A stretch of DNA of 64,000 bases, taken from Bacteroidota bacterium. GTDB taxonomy: Bacteria; Bacteroidota; Bacteroidia; Bacteroidales; WCHB1-69. The stretch spans positions 1 to 64,000 of the forward strand of contig JAEWNB010000136.1 in assembly GCA_023392945.1 (NCBI GenBank). The letters run 5' to 3'. A program made the position numbers and the translations under genes. How positions within the stretch are numbered: the stretch's first letter is position 1; every line of letters begins with the position of its first letter. Below the pieces are notes generated by a model. It saw only the letters and a program-made list of their open reading frames with translations, ran no database searches and was not told where the DNA came from. Positions 48,054 through 56,883 of the stretch are shown here, one piece after another.

Positions 48054-50063
48054 TTATTGAATAATCACTTTTTCAGTAATGACTTTTTTATCGGTGATAA
48101 TTCTGATAATATAACAGCCCTTAGCCAGATTGCTTACGTTGAGTGAGCGGGAATTGCCTTCCATGACTTTGAGACCGGAAATTTGATATAAAGACCATTG
48201 CTCTATTCTCTCGTTATCGGGAAGGATAATGTGGAGAATATCTTGAGCCGGATTAGGATATAGAAGAATAGAAGAACCTATTTCATTTTCCGTGATGCCA
48301 ACATAGGGAACAGAAAATGAAGGATCATGGTATTTTGCGAAAAAGGCATTGCTGTGACCAACACCTCCGTAAATTGTGGTACCATCGAAAATAATATTGC
48401 CGTCAAACTGACCGGTGGCAAACAAATCACCGGACTCATTTAATATTGTCAATCCGGGGTTGTTATATTGTGTGGCATTGGGCGTGAAAATGGGAATCAT
48501 GTCAATAAAGGTTCCCGATTCATGCCAACGCGTGAGCATGATGATTCGTTTGGCATTTGAGTCATAATAGGTAGTATCTGTATCATAAGCGGTTCCTACA
48601 AATTTTGCAGTGGCAAAAACCTGATTATTCACGTAAGCAACATTACAACATAATGTGCTAATATTTATCGAAGCTCTTGGTGAAATAGGGAAAATACCAT
48701 GCGAAAGATAGCGACCGGTTTCCATATCAAATCGGGCAAAGAAGAGACGGGTATCGTTTTCTTCTCCGTATTGAGAGAGTAGAGTTCCGTTATCAAAAAA
48801 GATACTACTGGCAGCTCTGTTATAGGCATTGCCCAATACACAGACGGAATGTCCGGCTTCATTCAAGCTATTCCCGGCAAAGAAATGATTAGTAAGCCAA
48901 TTCAGGGCTTGTTCTTCGGCAGGACAATGCTGATAAAGTTGATTTTCCCATTGCACCGTTCCGGAAGTATCATATTTTATGATAAAACTTTGTGCTCCAT
49001 GGGAGCCTCCATCCCTGAATTCAATACTGTGAAGAGAATCCAGATATAAAAATGCAGGATAACTATTGGGATTTGTTTCGGTTAAAAAATAACCTTCAAT
49101 AGTCCCGGACAGATACATATTATCTTCACTGTCGAATGAAAGTCCTCCAATCCTCGCATACATTATATATCCTGTAGAATCGTTGTATTCGGCATCTCCT
49201 CCTAATACTAATCCGTCATGTTCGACGAACAATCTTTTACTCCATATTAACTCCCAATCGGGAGAAAATTTGTAAATCATAACATTTTCTATTCCTTCAT
49301 TGGAAGAAGCAGTAGAACCGGGAAGATAAAAATCATAATATTTTTCCCGATCCACGATCACCGTTATGGGATCATTTTCGTTTCCGGAGTAACAATATCT
49401 TGTATAGAAATAGGTATTTCCTTCTTTGTCCACATGAAAAGGGGCAATAGTGCCTAAACGAGATAAATCAAAGGGGTCATTACGTCCGTAGCCGGGGATG
49501 CTGTCCCTATCCTGTACCTGCAGATAATGGTCTTCCAAAAGATTCCCATTCAGGTCATAAGTGAGAAAGTAATTATAATTTCCCCTGATAAAGGGCAGAC
49601 TTTGCAAACTGTCAGGAATAGACTGAATCTGATGATACCACATAACAGTATCTAAAAAATAAACATATCCGTAATCACTCGGAATATTGATATCTCCGCT
49701 GATGGAAATAACACTGTCTCCCACCAGTTCCATCCAAAACGGATGAGATTCATATTGCTTATTTTTAAAGGCTTTATGCCAAAGTAAGGTACCGTCTGGA
49801 GAGAGTTTGGCAAGAAAAGTGCCCATAGTCAGGTCGTAATAGGGCAATATCTGCTCCCCATCTAATTGGGCATTGGGCCCGAATCTTCCGAAAATGTAAA
49901 TATTGCCTTCACTGTCAAAAGCAGTGTTTCGGATTTCATTCCATTTATCGTTGTAGTTAGGACCGTCCGAGCCACTGAAAGATTTGGCCCATTCCCACTG
50001 CTGGGCTTCAAGATGAGAGAATATTGATAACAGAAGAATAATGGCTATTGTGCTCTTTTTCAT
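48054..50063 (-). CDS. Secreted beta-propeller-type protein with T9SS type A sorting domain
   Basis: 669 aa. Signal peptide (MKKSTIAIILLLSIFSHLEAQ), then repeated SBBP-like motifs of the kind DSEGNIYIFGRF, DKEGNTYFYTRY, DSEDNMYLSGTI and ESGDLFATGQFDG, each with a following W/F strand (LLWHKAF, LIWSKRLF, VQWENQLY). This suggests a multi-bladed beta-propeller. The last 75 residues are a sorting domain: LLYPNPAQDILHIILPDNERIEQW, LYQISGLKVMEG and NLAKGCYIIRIITDKKVITEKVIIQ (given in parts). Predicted surface or released protein exported through PorU/PorV machinery. Substrate or ligand not known. Confidence 0.85.
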   Translation of the reverse strand: MKKSTIAIILLLSIFSHLEAQQWEWAKSFSGSDGPNYNDKWNEIRNTAFDSEGNIYIFGRFGPNAQLDGEQILPYYDLTMGTFLAKLSPDGTLLWHKAFKNKQYESHPFWMELVGDSVISISGDINIPSDYGYVYFLDTVMWYHQIQSIPDSLQSLPFIRGNYNYFLTYDLNGNLLEDHYLQVQDRDSIPGYGRNDPFDLSRLGTIAPFHVDKEGNTYFYTRYCYSGNENDPITVIVDREKYYDFYLPGSTASSNEGIENVMIYKFSPDWELIWSKRLFVEHDGLVLGGDAEYNDSTGYIMYARIGGLSFDSEDNMYLSGTIEGYFLTETNPNSYPAFLYLDSLHSIEFRDGGSHGAQSFIIKYDTSGTVQWENQLYQHCPAEEQALNWLTNHFFAGNSLNEAGHSVCVLGNAYNRAASSIFFDNGTLLSQYGEENDTRLFFARFDMETGRYLSHGIFPISPRASINISTLCCNVAYVNNQVFATAKFVGTAYDTDTTYYDSNAKRIIMLTRWHESGTFIDMIPIFTPNATQYNNPGLTILNESGDLFATGQFDGNIIFDGTTIYGGVGHSNAFFAKYHDPSFSVPYVGITENEIGSSILLYPNPAQDILHIILPDNERIEQWSLYQISGLKVMEGNSRSLNVSNLAKGCYIIRIITDKKVITEKVIIQ

Positions 50064-50119
50064 AGTCTATTGGTTAAAATATTTTCTAAACAAAATTACA
50101 TAATTTAATTTGTATTATT

Positions 50120-53100
50120 TTACTGTTTTATCAATTTTAAATAATATAACTTATGTTTTACCGTAATCAAGCGGACAATATAGGTCCCGGTGCTATAATC
50201 TGCAACTGAAAAGATAGTATTATTATACGTCTTTATTTTTTCTCCCGATATGGAGAAAACGGTAATTTCATAAACTTGATCGGGATCTACACCGGTCACA
50301 ATTACTCTATCATTTGCAGGATTGGGAATCAGGGAAGGTTGTACAATTTCATTTTTAATGTCTGGCGTTATTTCGAAATCAAGGGAAGGTAAGAGTTCAT
50401 TTCCGGAAATATTGAGACGTCTGAAATTTTGAGGAATTAATTCTAAAAATTCTTTTGCAAGGATACAATAGGTCATATGACAAATCATACTTTCATCCCA
50501 ACACACCAAAACATGAAAACATATTTCTTCATCATTATTTGCCATTTGATTCAATTGTCCGTAATTTAACATAAGTATTCCATCTAAATTAATTGGTGGG
50601 TTATAATAATAATCGACAATTTGCGGCGGATCACTCCAAAAGGCAAGTAACCCGGTACTATTTCCGGGTATAAGTGCATTAAATTTAAAATAGGAGGTTT
50701 GATGGGGCGAACTGAAGTCTTCCATGAAACTAAATGAAAAATCATCAAAATTACAATCACTCACCGTGCATTCTTCAAAATTGAGCGGAACACTGAAAGT
50801 TTCTTCGCACTTGGTACAAGGATCATATAATATGAATTCAATATCGGATAATGAGTAATTTAGTACTTTAAATTCGAAAGAAAGCTCTATACAGTCTCCC
50901 GGCACTAAAGATACCGGAAGAGATGAAATTGAAGTTATTTCTCCATCAGAATTGGTATATAACTCATCAAAACAAAAATGATTATTTCCCAAATTGCAGA
51001 TATTAACGGTTACTTTATAAAACAGTTTACATCCTTCAGCCATACAGTTGCATCCTAAAACTGTCACCTGTATATCTTTACATCCGCAATTCAATTTAGG
51101 ATCAAGTGTCAGAGTCGGAGAAACGGCTATACAGCCCGGCGAATAGTTGGTTTCAAGATGATAGTTTCCGAAAGATGGTAGCGTCAGCAACGGAGAATCC
51201 CCCATTCCGGATTGAATTATATTGTTGTTATAATACCATTTCCATGGTTTATATAAAGGTATAAAACGAAAAATGGAAAGAGTATCAATAAAGTCTCTTT
51301 CGCATTTTGTATAACAACCTGTAAGTAAAGCGTCGTATTTGGGAGCAGGATTGATTAAAAATGAGTCGATTTCGGATTTACATCCATAACTATCTATATA
51401 ATATGCAGTAGTATATCCGGGAGTATAAATAAACACTTGATTGGAGTAAAATCCATTATTCCAGAATACATTTTGTTGTGGATTAACAGTTCCCAAAATC
51501 ACATCAGATTCGTGAATACAACTGTCTCCCACATAGCAAATCACGGGGGCAATGGGACGGGGGTGCACTGTTACGGTTGCAGTTGTGACGGCACTGCAAT
51601 GGTCGTTACTTACGTTTAGTGTTACATGGTAGAGACCGCTCTGTTCAGGCAGAAACACTATATTAGGATCTGTAAATGAATTTGTTGACTGGTCTGGATA
51701 CTCAATTTCCCATAAATAGGAGTTGCTGCTTCCGGTATTTCCAAATAATTTCACTGAATCACCCTCACAATAATCCGTTTCACCCGATATATTGGCAATC
51801 GGAGGACTATAGAATCCTACATTGGTCATCTTTTCATCAATGCACCCTATATTGTTGACGACTCTTACAATATAATCTCCGGTAGCATAAGTTGTATAAC
51901 TGTTAATAGAATTGGTAATATTCGCAGGACTCCATGTATAATTTGAAGGAGGAGAAGCCGGAGAGTAAACAATATTTCTTCCAGTGCCGACACAAACAAC
52001 ATTACCGACAGGTTTTAAAAGTCCATCTAAATCATTTTCAAATGCTCTAATCGAAGCTTGTGAAGTAATAAGGCAATTGTTGGAATCAGCCACGGTTAAC
52101 GTAATTGTATAAGGATTAGGATTCTCCTGATATGTATGATAGGGAGCAGTGGCATACAGGTAGGAGCCGTCTCCAAAGTTCCAAAACAAAAAGGCAGGAT
52201 TTCCCTGAATTGTAGCATTCATTTGTACAGGGGTTCCGGCACAGACAGAAGATGGGACATCCATCCCTACAATTGAATTTGTAGGATATATCATAATATA
52301 TTTACTCAGCTCACAACCCGAATTATGCATTGTAACAGTATAATTTGTCGTAGAAGCAGGTAGAGTTATGGGAAACATAATATTATCAGTATTGGCATTC
52401 ATAGAAATCGAGCCTATAATGGAGCCTTCTCTTTTAATGGTAAATGTCCGTGAAGGGATTGAATAGCTTGCCCGATATTGTGAATTATCCAAGATTCTTA
52501 TTCCGTGAGCTGAACAATCGTAGTACAAATAAAAATCCGGCACACATAATATTTCAACAGTTTTTATTCCCCTATAACAAGAGTCATTATAATTTGCTGA
52601 AGCAAAAACATCATAATATCCTGCATTGTAAAATTCCATTTCGGTATAATTTCCATAGGAAGGGTTGATATCGGCTGAAGGTGATGAAGCCCAATGTACT
52701 AATGATCCAGGTAAAACAGGACTATCTACATGAAAAGTCCCGGAAGTACAAGATATAGATTCCGACACATTAATGCCGCGGCAAACACTTCCTGTATTTG
52801 CATCTTCTATCAAGAGACAATTAGAAGCTGAGCACATTGTTTGAGAATTGGTTACAGTGCAACAATAGTTCCCGTAACCTGCAAATGGGCAAATCGAGCT
52901 TGTTTCCGAAAGAGGGGTTCCGTTATAGCTCCATTGATAAGTACAATTAATTTGCTCCGAAACGGTAATATCACCGTTGCTTTCGGAAGGCATTTGCGTT
53001 ACGGTTGCCGAAGGAGAAGGACGTATGTGAATGTTGCTTGTAACAACTGATGGAGCACAATTTTGAAACGGAGTATATTCCAATTGAACATCATAATATC

Positions 53101-55243
53101 CTCCTTCCGGAAAAATATAAAATATAGTATCCCCATATAGGATATTGTTGTTGATACTCCATTTATATTGGTTGTCAATATGACTTCCTCCTATTGCATA
53201 GAAAATTACGTTATCCCCTGAACATGCTGGAGAAGGGAAAGAAATCTCCGGCAAAATAATCATGCTTACATCAATTGGTAATGTTGCATATTCTATTGAG
53301 TCTGAACAAAATGTTCGTTTTAAAATAATATGAACATCACCTATAACAGAGATATCAAAATAATTTACTATAAAAGTAGCGGTATTATCGGTATTGTTCT
53401 CTTGTATGCCGATTGCTTCTTCGGGTTCTACAGACCATTCGTATAGAACGTCGGGAGATTGATCCGGTACTGTCAATGTCAAAAAAGAGTTTGCACAAAC
53501 AGTTAATGTGTCTGGAAAGCCGGTATTTGATAACTGAAAGGGACTTACTTGATGAACATAAGCCTCTGATCGGCATCCGTACTGTTGATTTATTTGATAG
53601 ACATTTATACTACAAACATTATCTCCATAATTGAATGTAACGGAATTTCCATCAGCTACCAAAGGATTAGCAGACTGGCACTGAGCTTCCCAAGAAAGAT
53701 AATATTGAACATCGGTCGGCTCGGATTCTAATAATAAATAAGAATTAGGACAAGCAATATTATTTCCCCTCACAGAAGTAACTGCAGGAGGCAATTCAAT
53801 AACTTCAGTAAAGAATTTGGCCTGATTACAATAGTATTGATTGTCTGCAGTGATACAATAGGACCCCGAATCGGAAAATAAATATTGTAAACTATCATTG
53901 TATTCAGTATAAATCAAAACATTGTCTTTGAATATTTTCCATTCAACATTTACATTGTCATTGTTAGTAAATAATCCAAAAGCCCCTTCACAAATTTTAC
54001 TATTATTACTTTCTATCTCCAACACAGGTAGTACTTCAATTTGTTTAGAAGTATTATAAGGTCCACAATTTAAAAAATCACATTCATATTCTACAGATAT
54101 GGTATAGCTGTCTTCTCGCAAAAATTCTATCATTAATTGGTTTGCTGATTCATACGGATGAATAATATAATCATTAGAAGGAGGATTTGTCACATTTCTT
54201 GGTGTTATTGTCCATTGATAAGACGTTGATCCCCAAAGTGGAAGTTCAAATAAATAAATTTGATTTTCACACAACTTTATTGGTCCGTTAATGGGAATTT
54301 CATTTGAAATAACAGGAATTGTCTTTGAAAGTTGTCCCGGACAAATTTCATTTCCACATAAAAAACCATCCAAAGAGATTATTCCATAGCCGCTTTCAGG
54401 ATGATGCCATTGTACAGAAATTTTTGGGGTATTTTGTCCGGAAATGATAGTTCCCCCTTCTACACTCCAATAGTAATAATTACAATCGTTAAATGCTGAA
54501 TAATTCATTTGACTACCTCCACATACAGTTCCATAGCAAGATAACTTTAAGTCTGTACCATCTTTAATTCTAATTCTATATTTTTCCTCAGCCCCACATC
54601 CACAATCATTCATCACATAATGATAGATTGTGGAAATGTATGGTTGATTATAAAATATGGTATAATTTTCAGTTGTAGCATCAGAACCTATTTCACTTGT
54701 CCAATAATTTCCGGTTATAGGTACCGTTTCTGAAGTTGACTCATCAAAAAAAGAAATTGTCTCATATTGACATATTTCGATTATTTTTTCTCCATCTTCA
54801 ATAAAATAATCAGGGATGGATGATGAAGCAATGGTTGGGCTTTCAATTAATACAACATCTATACTTGTACTGCAATAATTCCCGTCAGTTGTCAAAACAG
54901 TTACTTCAATTCTTCCAACATCAGAAGCATTTCCCCATCTAACCCATATAGAGGATCCTTCATTATCAAATGACCAAGAAGAATCCCCAGATACACTCCA
55001 TGAATAATTCGATGCATTTTCACAAATAGCAGTAAAATGTTGACTTGTATTACTGCATTGTACAACATAATTATCTACATTTACGTTATTCAATAACCCG
55101 GCCATTTCGAGAAAATATTCCGTTAACGTACAGTCTGCGCTAAAATATGTTATTATCTGAACATTACAGCTATCTTGTGCCATAATTTTATCTGCCAAGA
55201 TAAAACATAATAACATTACAAAAAAGAATTTAATTTTTTTCAT
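50120..55243 (-). CDS. Giant secreted Ig/PKD-repeat protein with T9SS type A sorting domain
   Basis: 1707 aa, the largest gene in the window. Signal peptide MKKIKFFFVMLLCFILADKIMAQ. The body is a chain of PKD/Ig-like modules, each with a C-rich strand such as VCAGTPVQMNATIQGNPAFLFWNFGDGS (pieces: VCAGTPVQMNA, FLFWNFGDGSYLYA), PSPACSGDNVIFYAIGG, ISGETDYCEGDSVKLFGNTG, and SSNSYLWEIEYPDQ. Many paired cysteines suggest disulfides. The end is a T9SS sorting domain (SLIPNPANDRVIVTG, ITVFSISGEKIKTYN, YSTGTYIVRLITVKHKLYYLKLIKQ). Likely a long surface adhesin or structural protein; no catalytic motif seen. 56 bp upstream of the other cargo gene on the same strand. Confidence 0.85.
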   Translation of the reverse strand: MKKIKFFFVMLLCFILADKIMAQDSCNVQIITYFSADCTLTEYFLEMAGLLNNVNVDNYVVQCSNTSQHFTAICENASNYSWSVSGDSSWSFDNEGSSIWVRWGNASDVGRIEVTVLTTDGNYCSTSIDVVLIESPTIASSSIPDYFIEDGEKIIEICQYETISFFDESTSETVPITGNYWTSEIGSDATTENYTIFYNQPYISTIYHYVMNDCGCGAEEKYRIRIKDGTDLKLSCYGTVCGGSQMNYSAFNDCNYYYWSVEGGTIISGQNTPKISVQWHHPESGYGIISLDGFLCGNEICPGQLSKTIPVISNEIPINGPIKLCENQIYLFELPLWGSTSYQWTITPRNVTNPPSNDYIIHPYESANQLMIEFLREDSYTISVEYECDFLNCGPYNTSKQIEVLPVLEIESNNSKICEGAFGLFTNNDNVNVEWKIFKDNVLIYTEYNDSLQYLFSDSGSYCITADNQYYCNQAKFFTEVIELPPAVTSVRGNNIACPNSYLLLESEPTDVQYYLSWEAQCQSANPLVADGNSVTFNYGDNVCSINVYQINQQYGCRSEAYVHQVSPFQLSNTGFPDTLTVCANSFLTLTVPDQSPDVLYEWSVEPEEAIGIQENNTDNTATFIVNYFDISVIGDVHIILKRTFCSDSIEYATLPIDVSMIILPEISFPSPACSGDNVIFYAIGGSHIDNQYKWSINNNILYGDTIFYIFPEGGYYDVQLEYTPFQNCAPSVVTSNIHIRPSPSATVTQMPSESNGDITVSEQINCTYQWSYNGTPLSETSSICPFAGYGNYCCTVTNSQTMCSASNCLLIEDANTGSVCRGINVSESISCTSGTFHVDSPVLPGSLVHWASSPSADINPSYGNYTEMEFYNAGYYDVFASANYNDSCYRGIKTVEILCVPDFYLYYDCSAHGIRILDNSQYRASYSIPSRTFTIKREGSIIGSISMNANTDNIMFPITLPASTTNYTVTMHNSGCELSKYIMIYPTNSIVGMDVPSSVCAGTPVQMNATIQGNPAFLFWNFGDGSYLYATAPYHTYQENPNPYTITLTVADSNNCLITSQASIRAFENDLDGLLKPVGNVVCVGTGRNIVYSPASPPSNYTWSPANITNSINSYTTYATGDYIVRVVNNIGCIDEKMTNVGFYSPPIANISGETDYCEGDSVKLFGNTGSSNSYLWEIEYPDQSTNSFTDPNIVFLPEQSGLYHVTLNVSNDHCSAVTTATVTVHPRPIAPVICYVGDSCIHESDVILGTVNPQQNVFWNNGFYSNQVFIYTPGYTTAYYIDSYGCKSEIDSFLINPAPKYDALLTGCYTKCERDFIDTLSIFRFIPLYKPWKWYYNNNIIQSGMGDSPLLTLPSFGNYHLETNYSPGCIAVSPTLTLDPKLNCGCKDIQVTVLGCNCMAEGCKLFYKVTVNICNLGNNHFCFDELYTNSDGEITSISSLPVSLVPGDCIELSFEFKVLNYSLSDIEFILYDPCTKCEETFSVPLNFEECTVSDCNFDDFSFSFMEDFSSPHQTSYFKFNALIPGNSTGLLAFWSDPPQIVDYYYNPPINLDGILMLNYGQLNQMANNDEEICFHVLVCWDESMICHMTYCILAKEFLELIPQNFRRLNISGNELLPSLDFEITPDIKNEIVQPSLIPNPANDRVIVTGVDPDQVYEITVFSISGEKIKTYNNTIFSVADYSTGTYIVRLITVKHKLYYLKLIKQ

Positions 55244-55655
55244 TGTCTAATGGTTTGATTAATTTTATATTCCTAAAAATAATATTCTACTTTCTATTAA
55301 TAAAAATATTATTTTAATAATTTCATCTCAGCATGAACTTTATTAAAAAACAATTAAGTTATTAAACAAAAGCCCCTCTTAATGAGAAATATTAGTTTAA
55401 ATTTGAGGAAACAAATATATATATAAATAATATAAATTGCATTTTATTTTTTATTTAGAAAAAAAATTTTTCAGAGCCCGCTACCACACTTTGCTCAACT
55501 CGGAGAAATATAAAATCGATTTTTTGTTCAAATACCCCACTATAACCAAATAAAGAAACTGCTATTGATGAATTGTCGTTAAAAAACATTTGACAGCGAT
55601 TAGTAATAACAATAAAAAAATCATTGTATATTTGCGACGAATAAAGATAAAAATC
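55244..55655. other. AT-rich intergenic region upstream of the giant cargo gene and HicB-like gene
   Basis: 412 bp without a gene, divergent between the giant cargo gene and the HicB-like gene. Mostly AT. A patch with higher GC (about 55473-55505, CAGAGCCCGCTACC...) resembles nothing I can name. The HicB-like -7 box lies at 55627-55634. Confidence 0.5.
55614..55635 (+). repeat. 22-bp direct repeat carrying a -7 box, copy 1
   Basis: A7-TCATTGTATATTTGC. Identical over 22 bp to 55951-55972. It contains TATATTTG (55627-55634), a -7 box, 21 bp before the HicB-like start. The two copies bracket the HicB-like gene. Confidence 0.8.
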
Positions 55656-55874
55656 ATGGAATATACCATATTAATTAAAAAGTCTGATGATGGCTTTTAT
55701 GTAGGACAATGTGAACAAGTTCCAGAGGCAATTTCACAGGGAAAGACAATAGATAAATTAAAAGAAAATATGAAAGATGCCATTTCTTTAATCTTACATA
55801 TAAAGAAAGGAACAATGGAAAAAGCCTATTTTTCTTTAACTGATGTAAGCGAATCAACTGCTTCATCAATTTAA
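55656..55874 (+). CDS. HicB-like small protein, orphan
   Basis: 72 aa: MEYTILIKKSDDGFYVGQC, then EQVPEAISQGKTIDKLKENMKDAISLIL. This is the HicB partial-RNase-H-like fold used by HicAB antitoxins and by solo HicB proteins. No HicA-type toxin (a small dsRBD-like protein) was found next to it, and no C-terminal DNA-binding part is present, so it is likely a stand-alone member. The start at 55656 is chosen because the 22-residue extension to 55590 crosses the -7 box. It is followed by a second copy of the promoter-bearing repeat. Confidence 0.75.
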   Translation: MEYTILIKKSDDGFYVGQCEQVPEAISQGKTIDKLKENMKDAISLILHIKKGTMEKAYFSLTDVSESTASSI

Positions 55875-55950
55875 TAATTAAATATCAGTAAATCTTAAAT
55901 TATAATTGACTTCTTCGAAGGAATATTTTTTTGTTGGATGATTTTATTAA

Positions 55951-55972
55951 AAAAAAATCATTGTATATTTGC
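55951..55972 (+). repeat. 22-bp direct repeat carrying a -7 box, copy 2
   Basis: Second identical copy of the A7-TCATTGTATATTTGC element. Its -7 box (55964-55971) is 41 bp before the patatin start, so it probably serves that gene as promoter. Confidence 0.8.
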
Positions 55973-56012
55973 CTCAATAAATTAAATAGATTTATTAATA
56001 AATTCTTTGAAT

Positions 56013-56879
56013 ATGCATCGCATCAACCTTTTATTGATAATCCTTATCTTAATCTGCAGTACTTTCACTTTGGCACAAAAGGAGAATGCCAATACTAAGA
56101 AAATAGGCATTTGTCTTAGCGGCGGGGGTGCCCTTGGCTATGCCCATATTGGAGCTCTTCAGGCTCTGGAGGAAGCAGGTATTAAACCGGACTATATTTC
56201 AGGAACGAGCATGGGAAGTATCGTGGGAGTTCTTTACGCTGCCGGCTATTCGCCTTTGGAGATATTAGATATGGTTAAAAAGGAAAAAACCTATCGGTTG
56301 GGCTCTATTTTCAAATTGGATCTTACCCGTTTCACCGGTTATTCTAAACAGACAAAATTGGAAAAGATACTCAATAAATATATTCCGTATAACAATTTCG
56401 ATAGTCTTGACATTAAATTCTGTACCTGCTGCATCGATTTCAGAAATAATAAAGTGTTGCTGACAAATAAAGGAGAACATCTGAAAGAATTTACCATTGC
56501 CTCTGCCTCAATACCGGTCCTTTTTGAAAACTATGTGATTGAGGGAATTGAATATGTGGATGGGGGACTGAGAAATAATTTTCCGATTGAACCGCTGATT
56601 GAAGATAAATGTGACGTGATTATCGGGATTAATGTGATCAATTTCACTCCTTCTCCATGTACGGTGAGTAAAAAGGAAGCGACCTATCACGCCTATACGA
56701 TTATTGAAGAAGCGATAAGCGGAGAGAAATTCGGAAAATGCGACTTCTACATTCCCATCAAAGGACTTAATTCGGAAAAATTAAGTCTATTCAGTTTTAG
56801 AAAATATCGCAAGATTTACAAAATAGGATACGACAATACCAAAGCCTATATTGCTTCTCATCCTGAGATGAAAAAATAA
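56013..56879 (+). CDS. Patatin-like phospholipase, exported
   Basis: Serine lipase/acyl hydrolase. Signal peptide MHRINLLLIILILICSTFTLAQ, then the oxyanion loop CLSGGGALGYAHIGAL, the nucleophile S66 in GTSMGS, and the catalytic D183 in YVDGG. 288 aa. This is the short 'RssA/PlpD-N-terminal' type without a fused barrel. I start at the ATG at 56013; the TTG at 56007 is two codons earlier. It ends 4 bp from the convergent RND gene. Confidence 0.88.
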   Translation: MHRINLLLIILILICSTFTLAQKENANTKKIGICLSGGGALGYAHIGALQALEEAGIKPDYISGTSMGSIVGVLYAAGYSPLEILDMVKKEKTYRLGSIFKLDLTRFTGYSKQTKLEKILNKYIPYNNFDSLDIKFCTCCIDFRNNKVLLTNKGEHLKEFTIASASIPVLFENYVIEGIEYVDGGLRNNFPIEPLIEDKCDVIIGINVINFTPSPCTVSKKEATYHAYTIIEEAISGEKFGKCDFYIPIKGLNSEKLSLFSFRKYRKIYKIGYDNTKAYIASHPEMKK

Positions 56880-56883
56880 GCTT

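Noticed and set aside
55590..55655. Longer start for the HicB-like gene
   Set aside because: It would cross the promoter -7 box at 55627-55634 and add residues without family match.
55656..55874. HicAB toxin-antitoxin system
   Set aside because: No HicA-type toxin gene is present on either side, and the HicB-like protein lacks a DNA-binding part.
56007..56012. Patatin start at TTG 56007
   Set aside because: The ATG at 56013 gives the better signal peptide start, and the TTG lies only two codons upstream.
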